Origin: Actinomadura xylanilytica
Lineage (GTDB): Bacteria > Actinomycetota > Actinomycetes > Streptosporangiales > Streptosporangiaceae
Assembly (NCBI RefSeq): GCF_030283145.1
Contig: NZ_JASNWE010000005.1
Location: forward strand, 248,001 to 312,000
Direction: 5' to 3'
DNA: 64,000 nt
Below, in pieces: positions 1 to 7,623 of the stretch (position 1 is the stretch's first letter; each line of letters starts with the position of its first letter). The notes below the pieces were generated by a model that was given only the letters and a program-made list of their open reading frames with translations, made no database searches and was not told where the DNA came from. A program made the translations under genes and the position numbers.

Positions 1-2
1 CC

Positions 3-824
3 GGACACACCGACGGCCCGCGCACCGGATTCGACGCGGCAGGCGCCGGCACTGTCACCGGCGGCGTCCTGCTGCTGGTCTACGCGCTCACCGAAACGAA
101 CTGGCTCGCCGGCGTGGCGGCGCTCCTGCTGCTCGGCGGGTTCGTGGCGATCGAGCGGCGCCGGCGGGATCCGCTCGTCCCGCTGGGCGTGTTCCGTTCA
201 AGACGGCTCACCTCAGCGAATCTGGCCGCGCTGGCCTGGGCGTGCGCGACGATCGGCTGGCAGTTCGTGGCCGTCCTCTACCTGCAGGGTGTGCTGGGGT
301 ACTCGGCGCTGGCCACCGGGCTGGGGATCGTCCCGATGGGGTTGGCCATCGTCGTGACCGCCAACCTCGCCGGACGGCTGATCGGGCGCTGGGGTCTGCG
401 GCGCACCGCCGCACTCGGGCTGCTCGTCCAAGGCGCCGGGATCCTGCTGTTCCTGCGGGCGGGCGCGTCCGGTGACTATGCGACCGTGCTGCTACCCGCG
501 CTCATCGTGCACGGGGTGGGCAACGGCCTGTCGTTCCCCAGCCTCAACATCGCCGCCGTCGGGAGCCTGCCCGACGACCGTCAGGGCCTGGCCTCCGGCC
601 TGGTCACCTCCGCCGTCCAGGTCGGGGCCGGCATCGGCGTAGCGGTGCTGGCGGCCGTGATGGCCATCCCGGCGTCCCCGCTGGACGGCTACCACGCGGC
701 GTTCCTGACCGCCGGGACCTTCTCGCTGCTCGGCGCGTTCACCGCCTATCTCGGCCTGCGCGTTCGGGCCGAACCTGCGGCACCCGAGCCGACGCGCACC
801 GCACCGACCTCCACCCGAGCCTGA
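3..824 (+). CDS. MFS drug exporter (DHA2-like), C-terminal part
   Basis: The reading frame is open from base 3, so the gene begins outside the window; 273 residues are visible. The visible part is a chain of hydrophobic helices with the short basic loops (GRLIGRWGLRR) and the glycine/alanine-rich helix LVTSAVQVGAGIGVAVL typical of the last half of 14-helix proton-coupled multidrug exporters. It ends with a short hydrophilic Pro/Thr-rich tail. The stop lies only 8 bases before the nitroreductase start, so the two are probably cotranscribed, pairing export with reduction of a redox-active compound. The substrate cannot be inferred. A GTG at 114 is internal and should not be taken as the start. 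Confidence 0.85.
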   Translation, partial: GHTDGPRTGFDAAGAGTVTGGVLLLVYALTETNWLAGVAALLLLGGFVAIERRRRDPLVPLGVFRSRRLTSANLAALAWACATIGWQFVAVLYLQGVLGYSALATGLGIVPMGLAIVVTANLAGRLIGRWGLRRTAALGLLVQGAGILLFLRAGASGDYATVLLPALIVHGVGNGLSFPSLNIAAVGSLPDDRQGLASGLVTSAVQVGAGIGVAVLAAVMAIPASPLDGYHAAFLTAGTFSLLGAFTAYLGLRVRAEPAAPEPTRTAPTSTRA

Positions 825-832
825 GGACCACG

Positions 833-1480
833 ATGACCCTCGACCTGACCCCCGACGAACTGCTGTCCACCACCCGAGCCGTCCGCAAGCGGCTCGACCT
901 CGACCGGCCCGTCCCGCGCAAGCTCATCGAAGAATGCATCGACCTGGCCACCCAGGCGCCCACCGGACGCAACCGGCAACGCTGGCACTTCATTGTGGTC
1001 ACCGAGCCAGGCCCGCGCCGCAAGGTGGGCGACGTCTTCCGCCGCGCGCTGGCCGCCGCCGAGGGCCAACCGCTGAACGAGCACGACATCCGCCGCATGA
1101 ACCATGCTCCGCGCTCCACCCAGGGCGTGTTCGACGGACTGCGGCACCTGACCGACAACATCCACCGTGTCCCGGCGTTTGTCATCCCCGCCATCGAAGG
1201 GCGCACCGACCGCGCCTCGGCGGCCGTCCAATCCGGAACATGGGGGTCGATCCTGCCCGCGACCTGGAACTTCATGCTCGCCGCCCGCGCCCGCGGCCTA
1301 GGCACCACCTGGACCACCGCCCAAGGACCGCTCGAACGCGAACTCGCCGCCACACTGGGCGTCCCTTACGACAAAGTCATGCTCGCCGCGTTCATCCCGC
1401 TCGCCTACACCATCGGTACCGACTTCAAACCCGCGCCCCGCATCCCACGCGACCAGGTCCTGCACTGGGACCGGTGGTAG
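833..1480 (+). CDS. nitroreductase family protein
   Basis: This is a 215-residue protein of the FMN-dependent nitroreductase fold. The N-terminal half has the FMN-phosphate-binding pattern (TTRAVRKRLD near residues 12-21, then APTGRNRQRW near 41-50), followed by WGSILPATWNFMLAARARGLG near 139-158, the usual dimer-interface helix and flavin-binding turn. Members reduce nitro groups, quinones or enones with NAD(P)H in the cytoplasm. The ATG at 833 follows the upstream transporter by 8 bases, which indicates translational coupling. The actual substrate is unknown. Confidence 0.9.
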   Translation: MTLDLTPDELLSTTRAVRKRLDLDRPVPRKLIEECIDLATQAPTGRNRQRWHFIVVTEPGPRRKVGDVFRRALAAAEGQPLNEHDIRRMNHAPRSTQGVFDGLRHLTDNIHRVPAFVIPAIEGRTDRASAAVQSGTWGSILPATWNFMLAARARGLGTTWTTAQGPLERELAATLGVPYDKVMLAAFIPLAYTIGTDFKPAPRIPRDQVLHWDRW

Positions 1481-2421
1481 ATGCCCGGCCGCCAGGCCAG
1501 GCACCTGGCCTGGCGTGCCCGCCGAAGGCGCGCCCGTCGTCGCGCAGGCCCGGGGCCGCGCCCTCGCGGCCGTCGCCGGCGCGCTGGCCCTCGACCCGAC
1601 GCTGGCCGAGCCGGACCGGTGCCGCGACCTCGACCTCCTCGGCGAGCTGCTGCGCCAGCTCCGGCCGCTGGCCCGCGCGGCCGATACGAACTGGAGCGCC
1701 GCCGGCTCACCAGGATGCCCGGGACCGAGCGGCGGCTCGCGGTCATCGGCCGCACCAACCCGGCCGCACCCGGAAAGCTGGAGGCCCTGTCGCAGCGTAG
1801 GTGAGGAATGTGCAGGGTCTTGAGGATCCGGCCGTAGTGTGCGATCGCCTCGCCGAGCTGGGTGGGGTTGCCGTCTGCGTTGGCCGCGGTGGGTGGCTTT
1901 GATGGCGTAGGCGGGTCGGCCGTCTGACCGTTCGCTTGATGGTGGCTGGTGCTGCTGCCAGGGTGGTGCGGGCGTGACAGCAGCGCGGTCGCGCCCATGC
2001 CGTAGCGGGCCAGGTCCACCAGCCGCCGCTGGGTGGGGGTGCCGACCAGGGTGCCGTCGTCAGAGGCCGACCAGGCGAGGCGGGGGAGCCGGAGCAGGGG
2101 CTGGCGGACGAGGAGCTCGAGCGCTCGGAGCTTATCGACGGCGCGGCGAAGGTCGGCGTGTGACAAGGGTGGGTCATCCGGGCGTGCTGCCCGTGACCAT
2201 GTCGTTCACCGGCACGACGATCCGCGACGCCGAAGGTTCCGCCAGCGACCAGATGCGCCTGGCGATGCGCGCGAGGTGACGGCAGCCCAGGTCATCGCCT
2301 GCATTCGACCACGTGCCGGAGCCTGGACCGTTCGAGCCGAAGCGCATCTCACCATGGTGACGCATGGTGTTGACGTGCAGGACGATGCCAGTGGTCGTCA
2401 GCCCAGAGCGGCCGACCGACC
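1481..2421. other. decayed stretch without an intact gene
   Basis: I find no convincing intact gene in these 941 bases. The plus strand at 1515-1720 can encode a helical alanine/leucine-rich piece (LLGELLRQLRPLARAAD) without a recognisable start or family. The minus strand holds a longer open stretch at 1743-2166 described separately, with a Tn3-transposase-like tail. Frames shift repeatedly, as expected for eroded mobile DNA. Bases 2174-2421 hold nothing I recognise. Confidence 0.5.
1743..2166 (-). pseudogene. mobile-element relic with Tn3-transposase-like segment
   Basis: Read on the minus strand, bases 1803-1860 encode QLGEAIAHYGRILKTLHI, which resembles the conserved C-terminal segment of Tn3-family transposases (xxHxGRxxKTLHxLxY). 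The next residues of the family (LTYA...) appear in a different frame just after, implying a frameshift. The upstream part (2166 down to about 1970) encodes ADLRRAVDKLRALELLVRQP and LVGTPTQRRLVDLARYGMGA, which I cannot place. No terminal repeats or resolvase are visible. The assignment rests on one short motif and is tentative. Confidence 0.4.
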
Positions 2422-3003
2422 TCACTCCTCCGCGATGAGTTTCAGGGCGAAGAGCAGCACGTGCTGCCAGTACATGACCGGGCTCTCGAAGGACGGTGGG
2501 TCGATGTCGCAGATCTCCGCCACCAGACGGCGGAGCTCCGCACCGATCTCGGCTGGTGATTCCTCGTCGTAGGAGGCGTACTCCAGGTTGAGGTCCTTCA
2601 ACCGTAGCCAGACCCGGTAGAGGGTCTCGACGAACAGCTCCAGGGAACTGTTGATGAGTGCGCGGTTCCGCTTCTCGTCCCCCGGCTTGTACCAGTAGAT
2701 GTGGTGCTCCGCTTGGGACAGGCAGGCCAGGCCGCCGATACTGTTGACGATCACGATGTCGTCCTCGATGTCCGGCGGATCGCTACCCGGCTCTCCGATG
2801 TCGAGGACCTGGGCGATGGTACGAGGCTGCTCGGTCCCGAGGTCGCCGAAGAACAGCACCTCCATGAGCGAGCCGGGCAGGCCCACCTCGGTCAGGACCC
2901 GCCGGTCTTCCGGATCGCCGAAGTGTCGCTCGGCGACCTCCGGCGGCATGGTCTCGACCCAATCGGAGCCGAATGCCGATACCAGTTCCGCATGGGTGAC
3001 CAT
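2422..3003 (-). CDS. SUKH-4-like immunity protein (orphan)
   Basis: This 193-residue acidic protein has the layout of SUKH-family (SMI1/KNR4-like) immunity proteins: an N-terminal segment LVSAFGSDWV..LPGSLMEVLFFG, a central acidic strand (DIEDDIVIVNSIGGLACL) and a helical C-terminus. SUKH proteins neutralise polymorphic nuclease or deaminase toxins by direct binding in the cytoplasm. The ATG at 3003 was chosen over an upstream start at 3066 because AAGGAG lies seven bases before it. No toxin gene is visible on either side; both flanks are decayed (Tn3-like relic, AraC relic), so it looks like an orphan or a leftover of a lost toxin-immunity cassette. Family membership is by pattern; the subtype is less certain. 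Confidence 0.7.
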   Translation of the reverse strand: MVTHAELVSAFGSDWVETMPPEVAERHFGDPEDRRVLTEVGLPGSLMEVLFFGDLGTEQPRTIAQVLDIGEPGSDPPDIEDDIVIVNSIGGLACLSQAEHHIYWYKPGDEKRNRALINSSLELFVETLYRVWLRLKDLNLEYASYDEESPAEIGAELRRLVAEICDIDPPSFESPVMYWQHVLLFALKLIAEE

Positions 3004-3014
3004 TTCGGGCTCCT

Positions 3015-3167
3015 TGGCGTCGGGACGGCGCGTTGCGCACCGTCCCGGTCCATGACATCGCGGCACGCTGGGGCTTCACCCACCATTCGGTCTTCACCCG
3101 CGCATTCCGCGCCGCCTTCGATGTTCCTCCCAGCGAATACCGCCATAGGGCGCTCAGCACGCAGTAG
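3015..3167 (+). pseudogene. AraC-family regulator, C-terminal remnant
   Basis: On the plus strand this stretch reads RTVPVHDIAARWGFTHHS followed by VFTRAFRAAFDVPPSEYRHR and a TAG at 3165-3167. That is the second helix-turn-helix of an AraC/XylS regulator (IAxRWGFxxxSxFxRAFRxxFGxxPSxYR). The rest of the protein is missing upstream; the opposite strand there carries the start and ribosome-binding site of the SUKH-like gene. It is therefore a truncated relic left by rearrangement. Confidence 0.75.
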
Positions 3168-3179
3168 CGGCTCCGCCGT

Positions 3180-3878
3180 TCATCGCGATCGGCCGATCAG
3201 CAGTTCTACACCGTCGAGGATGCACCGCATGCCGAAGTCGAGTGCCTCGTCCTTGCCGGACGGGTCGGCCAATGCCTCGGTCAGCGTGGGGAATCGGTCT
3301 TCGCGTCCGGCCAGTAGCGCGTTCATGGTGTCGGCCATCGCCTGCTCCGGGGCGTCGGCAGGTGACACCGCAGCGTGCTGCGCGATCATCCGGACGTGGC
3401 CGGTGAGGGTGGCGGCCACGTCGAGTTTCTGCGGGCCGGTCAGTCCGGTGCCGGTGAGCGCGGCGGTGGCCTGTTCCAGCCAGGCGAGTTCGTTGGGACC
3501 GGTCGCGCGTGCCCCGACGGTGACCTCCAGCGCCCACGGATGCGCCTGGAATCGGGCGTGCAGCCGCCGCGCCCAGGCCTCGAGTCCCGGCCGCCAGGCG
3601 CCGGCGGCCGTCTCCGGGGGCGGTGGTTCACCGACCGCGAGATCGACCATCAGCGCGACCAGCTCCGCCTTGCCCGGCACGTAGCGGTACAGGGCCATCT
3701 TCGTGACGTCCAGCCGCTCGGCGACCCGTTGCATCGTCACGGCGGCGAGCCCGTCGGCGTCGGCGATCTCGATGCCGGCGGCGGCTATCGCGTCGAGGCT
3801 CAGTGTCGGTTTCGGTCCGCGTCTGGGCGCGGACCACTGTTCCCACAGCAGCGTGATCGCTGTCGTCTCGGCCGCCAT
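3180..3878 (-). CDS. TetR/AcrR family repressor
   Basis: This 232-residue protein has an N-terminal TetR helix-turn-helix (LDAIAAAGIEIADADGLAAV then MQRVAERLDVTKMALYRYVP, about residues 30-70) and a C-terminal ligand domain of the TetR_C_1 type. The ATG at 3878 is preferred to 3905 because AAGGGAG precedes it. It is divergent from the FAD monooxygenase at 3960, with an inverted repeat and a direct repeat in the 81-base gap, the classical arrangement of a self-regulated repressor controlling a neighbouring enzyme. The ligand is probably the monooxygenase substrate; this is inferred from context. Confidence 0.88.
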   Translation of the reverse strand: MAAETTAITLLWEQWSAPRRGPKPTLSLDAIAAAGIEIADADGLAAVTMQRVAERLDVTKMALYRYVPGKAELVALMVDLAVGEPPPPETAAGAWRPGLEAWARRLHARFQAHPWALEVTVGARATGPNELAWLEQATAALTGTGLTGPQKLDVAATLTGHVRMIAQHAAVSPADAPEQAMADTMNALLAGREDRFPTLTEALADPSGKDEALDFGMRCILDGVELLIGRSR

Positions 3879-3902
3879 CGGCACTCCCTTGCTTGAAGAG
3901 AT

Positions 3903-3938
3903 CACTGTGTCTATCGTACACTGTGTCTTCTGGACACA
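3903..3938. promoter_or_regulatory. putative TetR operators
   Basis: The divergent promoter contains the inverted repeat TGTGTC-ttctg-GACACA at 3922-3938 and the direct repeat CACTGTGTCT at 3903-3912 and 3919-3928. Both overlap the space where the promoters of the repressor and the monooxygenase must lie. They are the obvious binding sites of the adjacent TetR protein. Confidence 0.65.
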
Positions 3939-3959
3939 ATTGTTTGACAGGAGAGTGAC

Positions 3960-5162
3960 GTGAGCGTTCCCGCCCTACGCGGCATGCGAGTCCTGATCTC
4001 CGGCGCCGGCGTCGCCGGCCCCGCCCTGGCCTACTGGCTGGCCCGGTTCGGGGCCGACACCACCGTTGTCGAGGTGGCGCCCGCGCTGCGAACCTCCGGC
4101 TTCGCCGTCGACTTCCGCGGCCCCACCCACCTGGGCGTGTTGGAGAAGATGGGCGTCCTGGAGGAACTGCGCGCACGGCAGACCCACGGCGGCGCGATGC
4201 GCTGCGTGGACGAGCACGGCCGCCAGATCTTCCGGCTGCCCGCCGAGTTCGCCGGCGGCGACATCGAGGTACTGCGCCGCGACCTGTCCCGGATGCTCTA
4301 CGAGCGCAGTGCCGAGCGCACCGACTACCTGTTCGGCGACGTGATCGCCAACGCGGCGGAGACCGCCGACGGCGTCCAGGTGGAGTTCGGCCGCCACGGT
4401 TCGCGCGCGTTCGACCTGGTGATCGGCGCCGACGGCCTGCACTCCGGTGTGCGCCGCCTCGCGTTCGGGCCCGAGCAGGACTACGTGCGACACCTCGGCT
4501 ACTACCTGGCCGGCTGGCAACTGCCCAACACGCTGGGGGCGGACGCCACACCCCGGCAGTACAACGTGCCCGGACGGATGGTCAGCGTTGGAGCCGACCA
4601 TCGCGATCCGGACAGGGCGGGCGTCTTCGCGATGTTCACCTCGCGGCGGCTGGACTACGACTGGCACGACCTCGACGAGCAGAAGAAGTTCATCGCCGAC
4701 GCGTTCACCGGCCTGCGCTGGCATGTGCCGCACCTGCTCGACGGCCTGCGCGACGCACCCGAGGTGTACTTCGACTCCATCAGCCGGGTCCGCGTCCCCG
4801 CCTGGTCATCCGGCCGAACCGCGCTGCTCGGCGATGCCGCCTGGGGAGTGACGCTCGGCGGCATGGGCGTGGGGACGGCCATCGTCGGCGCCTACGTACT
4901 GGCCGGCGAACTCGCCGCCGCCCGCGGCGATCACCGCGTCGGCCTCGCCGCCTACGAGAACCGCTTGCGGCCCTACGCCGCCAGATGGCAGCGCGGCGCC
5001 AACCCCGGCAGGTTCCTCGCCCCGGCCAGCCGTCTCGGCCTGCGCAGCCGCAACACGCTGTTCGCCAGCCGCCTGGGCCGGCGGCTCCTGATCAGCAGCA
5101 CCAAGTCGCTGGCGACAGACACCGGCCTGCCCGAGTACGCCGCGGACCGGACCCTCTCCTGA
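3960..5162 (+). CDS. FAD-dependent monooxygenase (PHBH/TetX-like)
   Basis: This 400-residue flavoprotein is of the group A aromatic hydroxylase type. It has the dinucleotide-binding GAGVAG near residues 15-20, the DG motif in VIGADGLHSGVR near 153-165, and the second FAD motif GDAAWGVTLGGMGVG near 291-305. Such enzymes use NAD(P)H and O2 to hydroxylate an aromatic or polycyclic compound; TetX-like relatives inactivate antibiotics. The GTG at 3960 is preceded by AGGAGAG. It is divergent from a TetR repressor with operators in between, so it is probably substrate-induced. Whether the role is catabolic, biosynthetic or detoxifying cannot be told from sequence. Confidence 0.88.
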   Translation: MSVPALRGMRVLISGAGVAGPALAYWLARFGADTTVVEVAPALRTSGFAVDFRGPTHLGVLEKMGVLEELRARQTHGGAMRCVDEHGRQIFRLPAEFAGGDIEVLRRDLSRMLYERSAERTDYLFGDVIANAAETADGVQVEFGRHGSRAFDLVIGADGLHSGVRRLAFGPEQDYVRHLGYYLAGWQLPNTLGADATPRQYNVPGRMVSVGADHRDPDRAGVFAMFTSRRLDYDWHDLDEQKKFIADAFTGLRWHVPHLLDGLRDAPEVYFDSISRVRVPAWSSGRTALLGDAAWGVTLGGMGVGTAIVGAYVLAGELAAARGDHRVGLAAYENRLRPYAARWQRGANPGRFLAPASRLGLRSRNTLFASRLGRRLLISSTKSLATDTGLPEYAADRTLS

Positions 5163-5228
5163 TCACGCCGGGCGGGGGCGCGCAGCGGGCGGACGCGGGT
5201 GGGCCGAGGTCTGGCCGTCGTCCAGGGC

Positions 5229-6656
5229 TCAGCGGGAGCCGGTGGCCGCCGGAGTCACCGTCGTGTTCACCGGTGCCGCCGGGGACGTCTTCGGTGCCGC
5301 CCGCATGCCGAAGTAGACGTAGGGTGTGCCGTCCGGAAGCGTCCCGAACACCAGGGGCAGCCACGGCGCGCTGACAGGGCCGATGGCCGGCATGGCGAGC
5401 ACCGTGTCGGACACCGCCACCAGGTCGGTCTCGATCGGCGGTGAGTATTTGGCCATCCCGCCGGTCAGCTCCAAGCGCAGATGCGGCACGCCGTCCCGCT
5501 CGCCGATCGTGAGGCGCACGCCCTCGCGTTCATAGGTGCCCGCGAGCGCGCTGACGTCGACCGCCGGCGGTTCCGCGGCGGGAGCGAAGGCGCCGGGCAT
5601 CCGCACCCCGGCGAGCTCACCGAGCAGCTCCTGGAACAGATCGACGAACAGTTCGGTCGCACCGCCGCCGTTGGTCAGCAGCGCGGCGACGACGCCGCTG
5701 CCGGGCACGACACGCAGGTAGGAGAACTGCCCGACCGCGGCGCCGTCGTGACCGTAGCCGGCGACTCCGTCCCAGTCGTACAGCGGCCACCCGTGGCCCC
5801 ATCCGTCCGCCATGAACGACCAGCCGTCCAGGCAGTCGGCGGCGCGCCGCCGCATCGTCGCCGCCGACTCGGCGGACAGCACGCGGGTGCCGTCGGGCGC
5901 GGTACCGCCGTCGAGATGCATCCGCGCGAAGCGGACGACGTCGGCGGCAGTGACCAGGACGCGCCCGTACGGCCCGGCCGAGCGCGGCAGCATGTCCCAC
6001 TCCGGTGCCGGCTCCGGGTCGGTTCCCGGCCCGCCGAGATGGCCCATCGCCACCCGGAACCGCAGCGCCTCCTCCGGCAGGGTCATCGAATGCTCGAGAC
6101 CGAGCGGCACCAGCAGCCGGTCGCGCAGCGCCTCGTCCCAGGTCTGCCCGGTGACCACCTCAACGATCCGGCCGAGGATCGCATACCCGGTGCTGGAGTA
6201 GGAGATGACGGTCCCGGGCGGGCAGTCCTGGCCCACGTTCGCGCACGCCTCCACGTAGCGGGCGAGGCAGTCGTCACCGCGACCGGTGTCGAGGGTGAAG
6301 TCCCCGGCGATCCCGCTGGTGTGGCTGAGCAGCCGCCCGATCGTCACGCTCTCGGTGACCTCGTCGTCGGCGGCCGCGAAGTCGGGCAGCACGTCGACGA
6401 CCCTGCTGTCGAGCCGCAGGTCACCGGAGTCGATGAGCTGCATCACCAGCGTCGCCGTGTACACCTTGGCGATCGAACCGGACTGGAACACCGAGTCCGT
6501 GGTCACCTCCACGCCGGTCCCTCGGTGCAGCACGCCACTGGCCAGCTCATGGATCGTCCCGCCCGCCAGCACGGCGAGCGCCGCGCCCGGCACGTGATGG
6601 ACGGTGCGCAGCTCATCGAGCCTGGCCTGCCAGTGGTCGGCGTCGAATGACGGCAT
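5229..6656 (-). CDS. serine hydrolase, class C beta-lactamase family
   Basis: This 475-residue protein has the penicillin-binding/class C beta-lactamase fold: SxxK in SGSIAK (residues 59-64, nucleophile Ser61 and Lys64), a YSS variant of the YxN motif in ISYSSTGYAILG near 150, and GHDG in place of KTG near 300. A C-terminal beta-rich domain of about 120 residues follows. There is no clear signal peptide, so a cytoplasmic esterase, peptidase or D-aminopeptidase-like activity is more likely than true beta-lactamase activity. ATG 6656 is favoured, with GGAAGGA upstream. It is divergent from the TetR gene at 6766, sharing a promoter with three copies of an 11-base repeat. Confidence 0.85.
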   Translation of the reverse strand: MPSFDADHWQARLDELRTVHHVPGAALAVLAGGTIHELASGVLHRGTGVEVTTDSVFQSGSIAKVYTATLVMQLIDSGDLRLDSRVVDVLPDFAAADDEVTESVTIGRLLSHTSGIAGDFTLDTGRGDDCLARYVEACANVGQDCPPGTVISYSSTGYAILGRIVEVVTGQTWDEALRDRLLVPLGLEHSMTLPEEALRFRVAMGHLGGPGTDPEPAPEWDMLPRSAGPYGRVLVTAADVVRFARMHLDGGTAPDGTRVLSAESAATMRRRAADCLDGWSFMADGWGHGWPLYDWDGVAGYGHDGAAVGQFSYLRVVPGSGVVAALLTNGGGATELFVDLFQELLGELAGVRMPGAFAPAAEPPAVDVSALAGTYEREGVRLTIGERDGVPHLRLELTGGMAKYSPPIETDLVAVSDTVLAMPAIGPVSAPWLPLVFGTLPDGTPYVYFGMRAAPKTSPAAPVNTTVTPAATGSR

Positions 6657-6674
6657 GATGACGGGTCCTTCCAT

Positions 6675-6741
6675 ACAATGTTCGGTACGCCGCACACTGT
6701 ACGGACACCATGCGTCGTTCGCAAAGCCGTACACTGTTCGG
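6675..6741. promoter_or_regulatory. three-copy operator repeat in divergent promoter
   Basis: The sequence ACAATGTTCGG (6675-6685), ACACTGTACGG (6694-6704) and ACACTGTTCGG (6731-6741) repeats three times in the same orientation between the serine hydrolase and the TetR gene. Their position across both promoters suggests binding sites for the adjacent TetR protein. Exact half-sites are not resolved by eye. Confidence 0.6.
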
Positions 6742-6765
6742 AAAGGATCGTCGTGAGGAGACCGC

Positions 6766-7548
6766 ATGCCGGCCGACAAGCAGCCCTACCCGTCGGTGTG
6801 GGCCCGCCCGCAGCGGCCCCGGCGCGAGCAGCCGCCGCTGGGCCGGGAGCAGATCGTGTCCGCGGCGCTCGGACTGCTGGACGCCGAGGGCATCGACGCC
6901 CTGAGCATGCGCAGGCTCGGCGCCCGCCTGAACGCCGGGGCCACCTCGATGTACACGCACGTGGCCAACAAGGACGAACTGATGGAGCTGGTCGTCGACG
7001 AGGTCTACGGCGAGGTCGAGGTCCCGGCCGCCGACGATCCGGCGGGCTGGCGCGCGGCCGTCACCCGCTACGCCCACAGCATGCGGGCCATGGTCCTGCG
7101 CCACCCCTGGATCGTCTCCGTGCTCGGTGAGGCGGGCGTGGCCTATCTGGGGCCGAACGTGATGCGGCAGAACGAGGCACTCCTCGCCGTGTTCGAGCAG
7201 GGCGGCTTCACGCTGGAAGCGGCCGATCGGGCCCTGAACACGGTCGTGGCCTACGTCATCGGGGTGTCGACCAGTGAGGCAGCGTGGCTGACCACGCTGG
7301 CCCGCAGCGGCCAGAGCGAACAGGAATGGGTCGAGGGGCTCTGGCCGGCCGCCGAGCAGGCGGCACAGGCTTACCCACGGCTGCGGAAGCTGTACGCCGC
7401 CCAGCGGAACCAGGACCGGACCGCCGCCCGCGACGACGAGTTCGACAGCGGACTCGAATGCGTCCTCCACGGTCTGGCCGCCCGTTTCGCCCCCGCAGGG
7501 GGCCCGCCCCGCCTCCGTGATCGGGTGGAGACGATCAAGCGCGAGTGA
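6766..7548 (+). CDS. TetR/AcrR family repressor
   Basis: This 260-residue regulator has a basic/proline-rich leader (residues 1-25), a TetR helix-turn-helix (REQIVSAALGLLDAEGIDAL, then MRRLGARLNAGATSMYTHV, about 28-68) and a TetR_C_1-type C-terminal ligand domain. It starts at ATG 6766 after GAGGAG. It is divergent from the serine hydrolase and followed on the same strand, 75 bases later, by an ABC-2 permease. It may control both; the repeated operator favours control of the divergent hydrolase and itself. Confidence 0.88.
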   Translation: MPADKQPYPSVWARPQRPRREQPPLGREQIVSAALGLLDAEGIDALSMRRLGARLNAGATSMYTHVANKDELMELVVDEVYGEVEVPAADDPAGWRAAVTRYAHSMRAMVLRHPWIVSVLGEAGVAYLGPNVMRQNEALLAVFEQGGFTLEAADRALNTVVAYVIGVSTSEAAWLTTLARSGQSEQEWVEGLWPAAEQAAQAYPRLRKLYAAQRNQDRTAARDDEFDSGLECVLHGLAARFAPAGGPPRLRDRVETIKRE

Positions 7549-7623
7549 CCGTGCCGGGAACGGGGCAGGGTGTGTCGAGAACGGCCCTGGCCTGGAGCGG
7601 AGCGCGAGGGGACGGTGACGGCC

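Noticed and set aside
1515..1720. Plus-strand Ala/Leu-rich ORF after the nitroreductase
   Set aside because: No start, ribosome-binding site or recognisable domain; it lies in a region with repeated frame changes.
5229..6656. True beta-lactamase resistance gene
   Set aside because: SxxK is present but YxN and KTG motifs are altered and no export signal is seen, so an esterase or peptidase is more likely.
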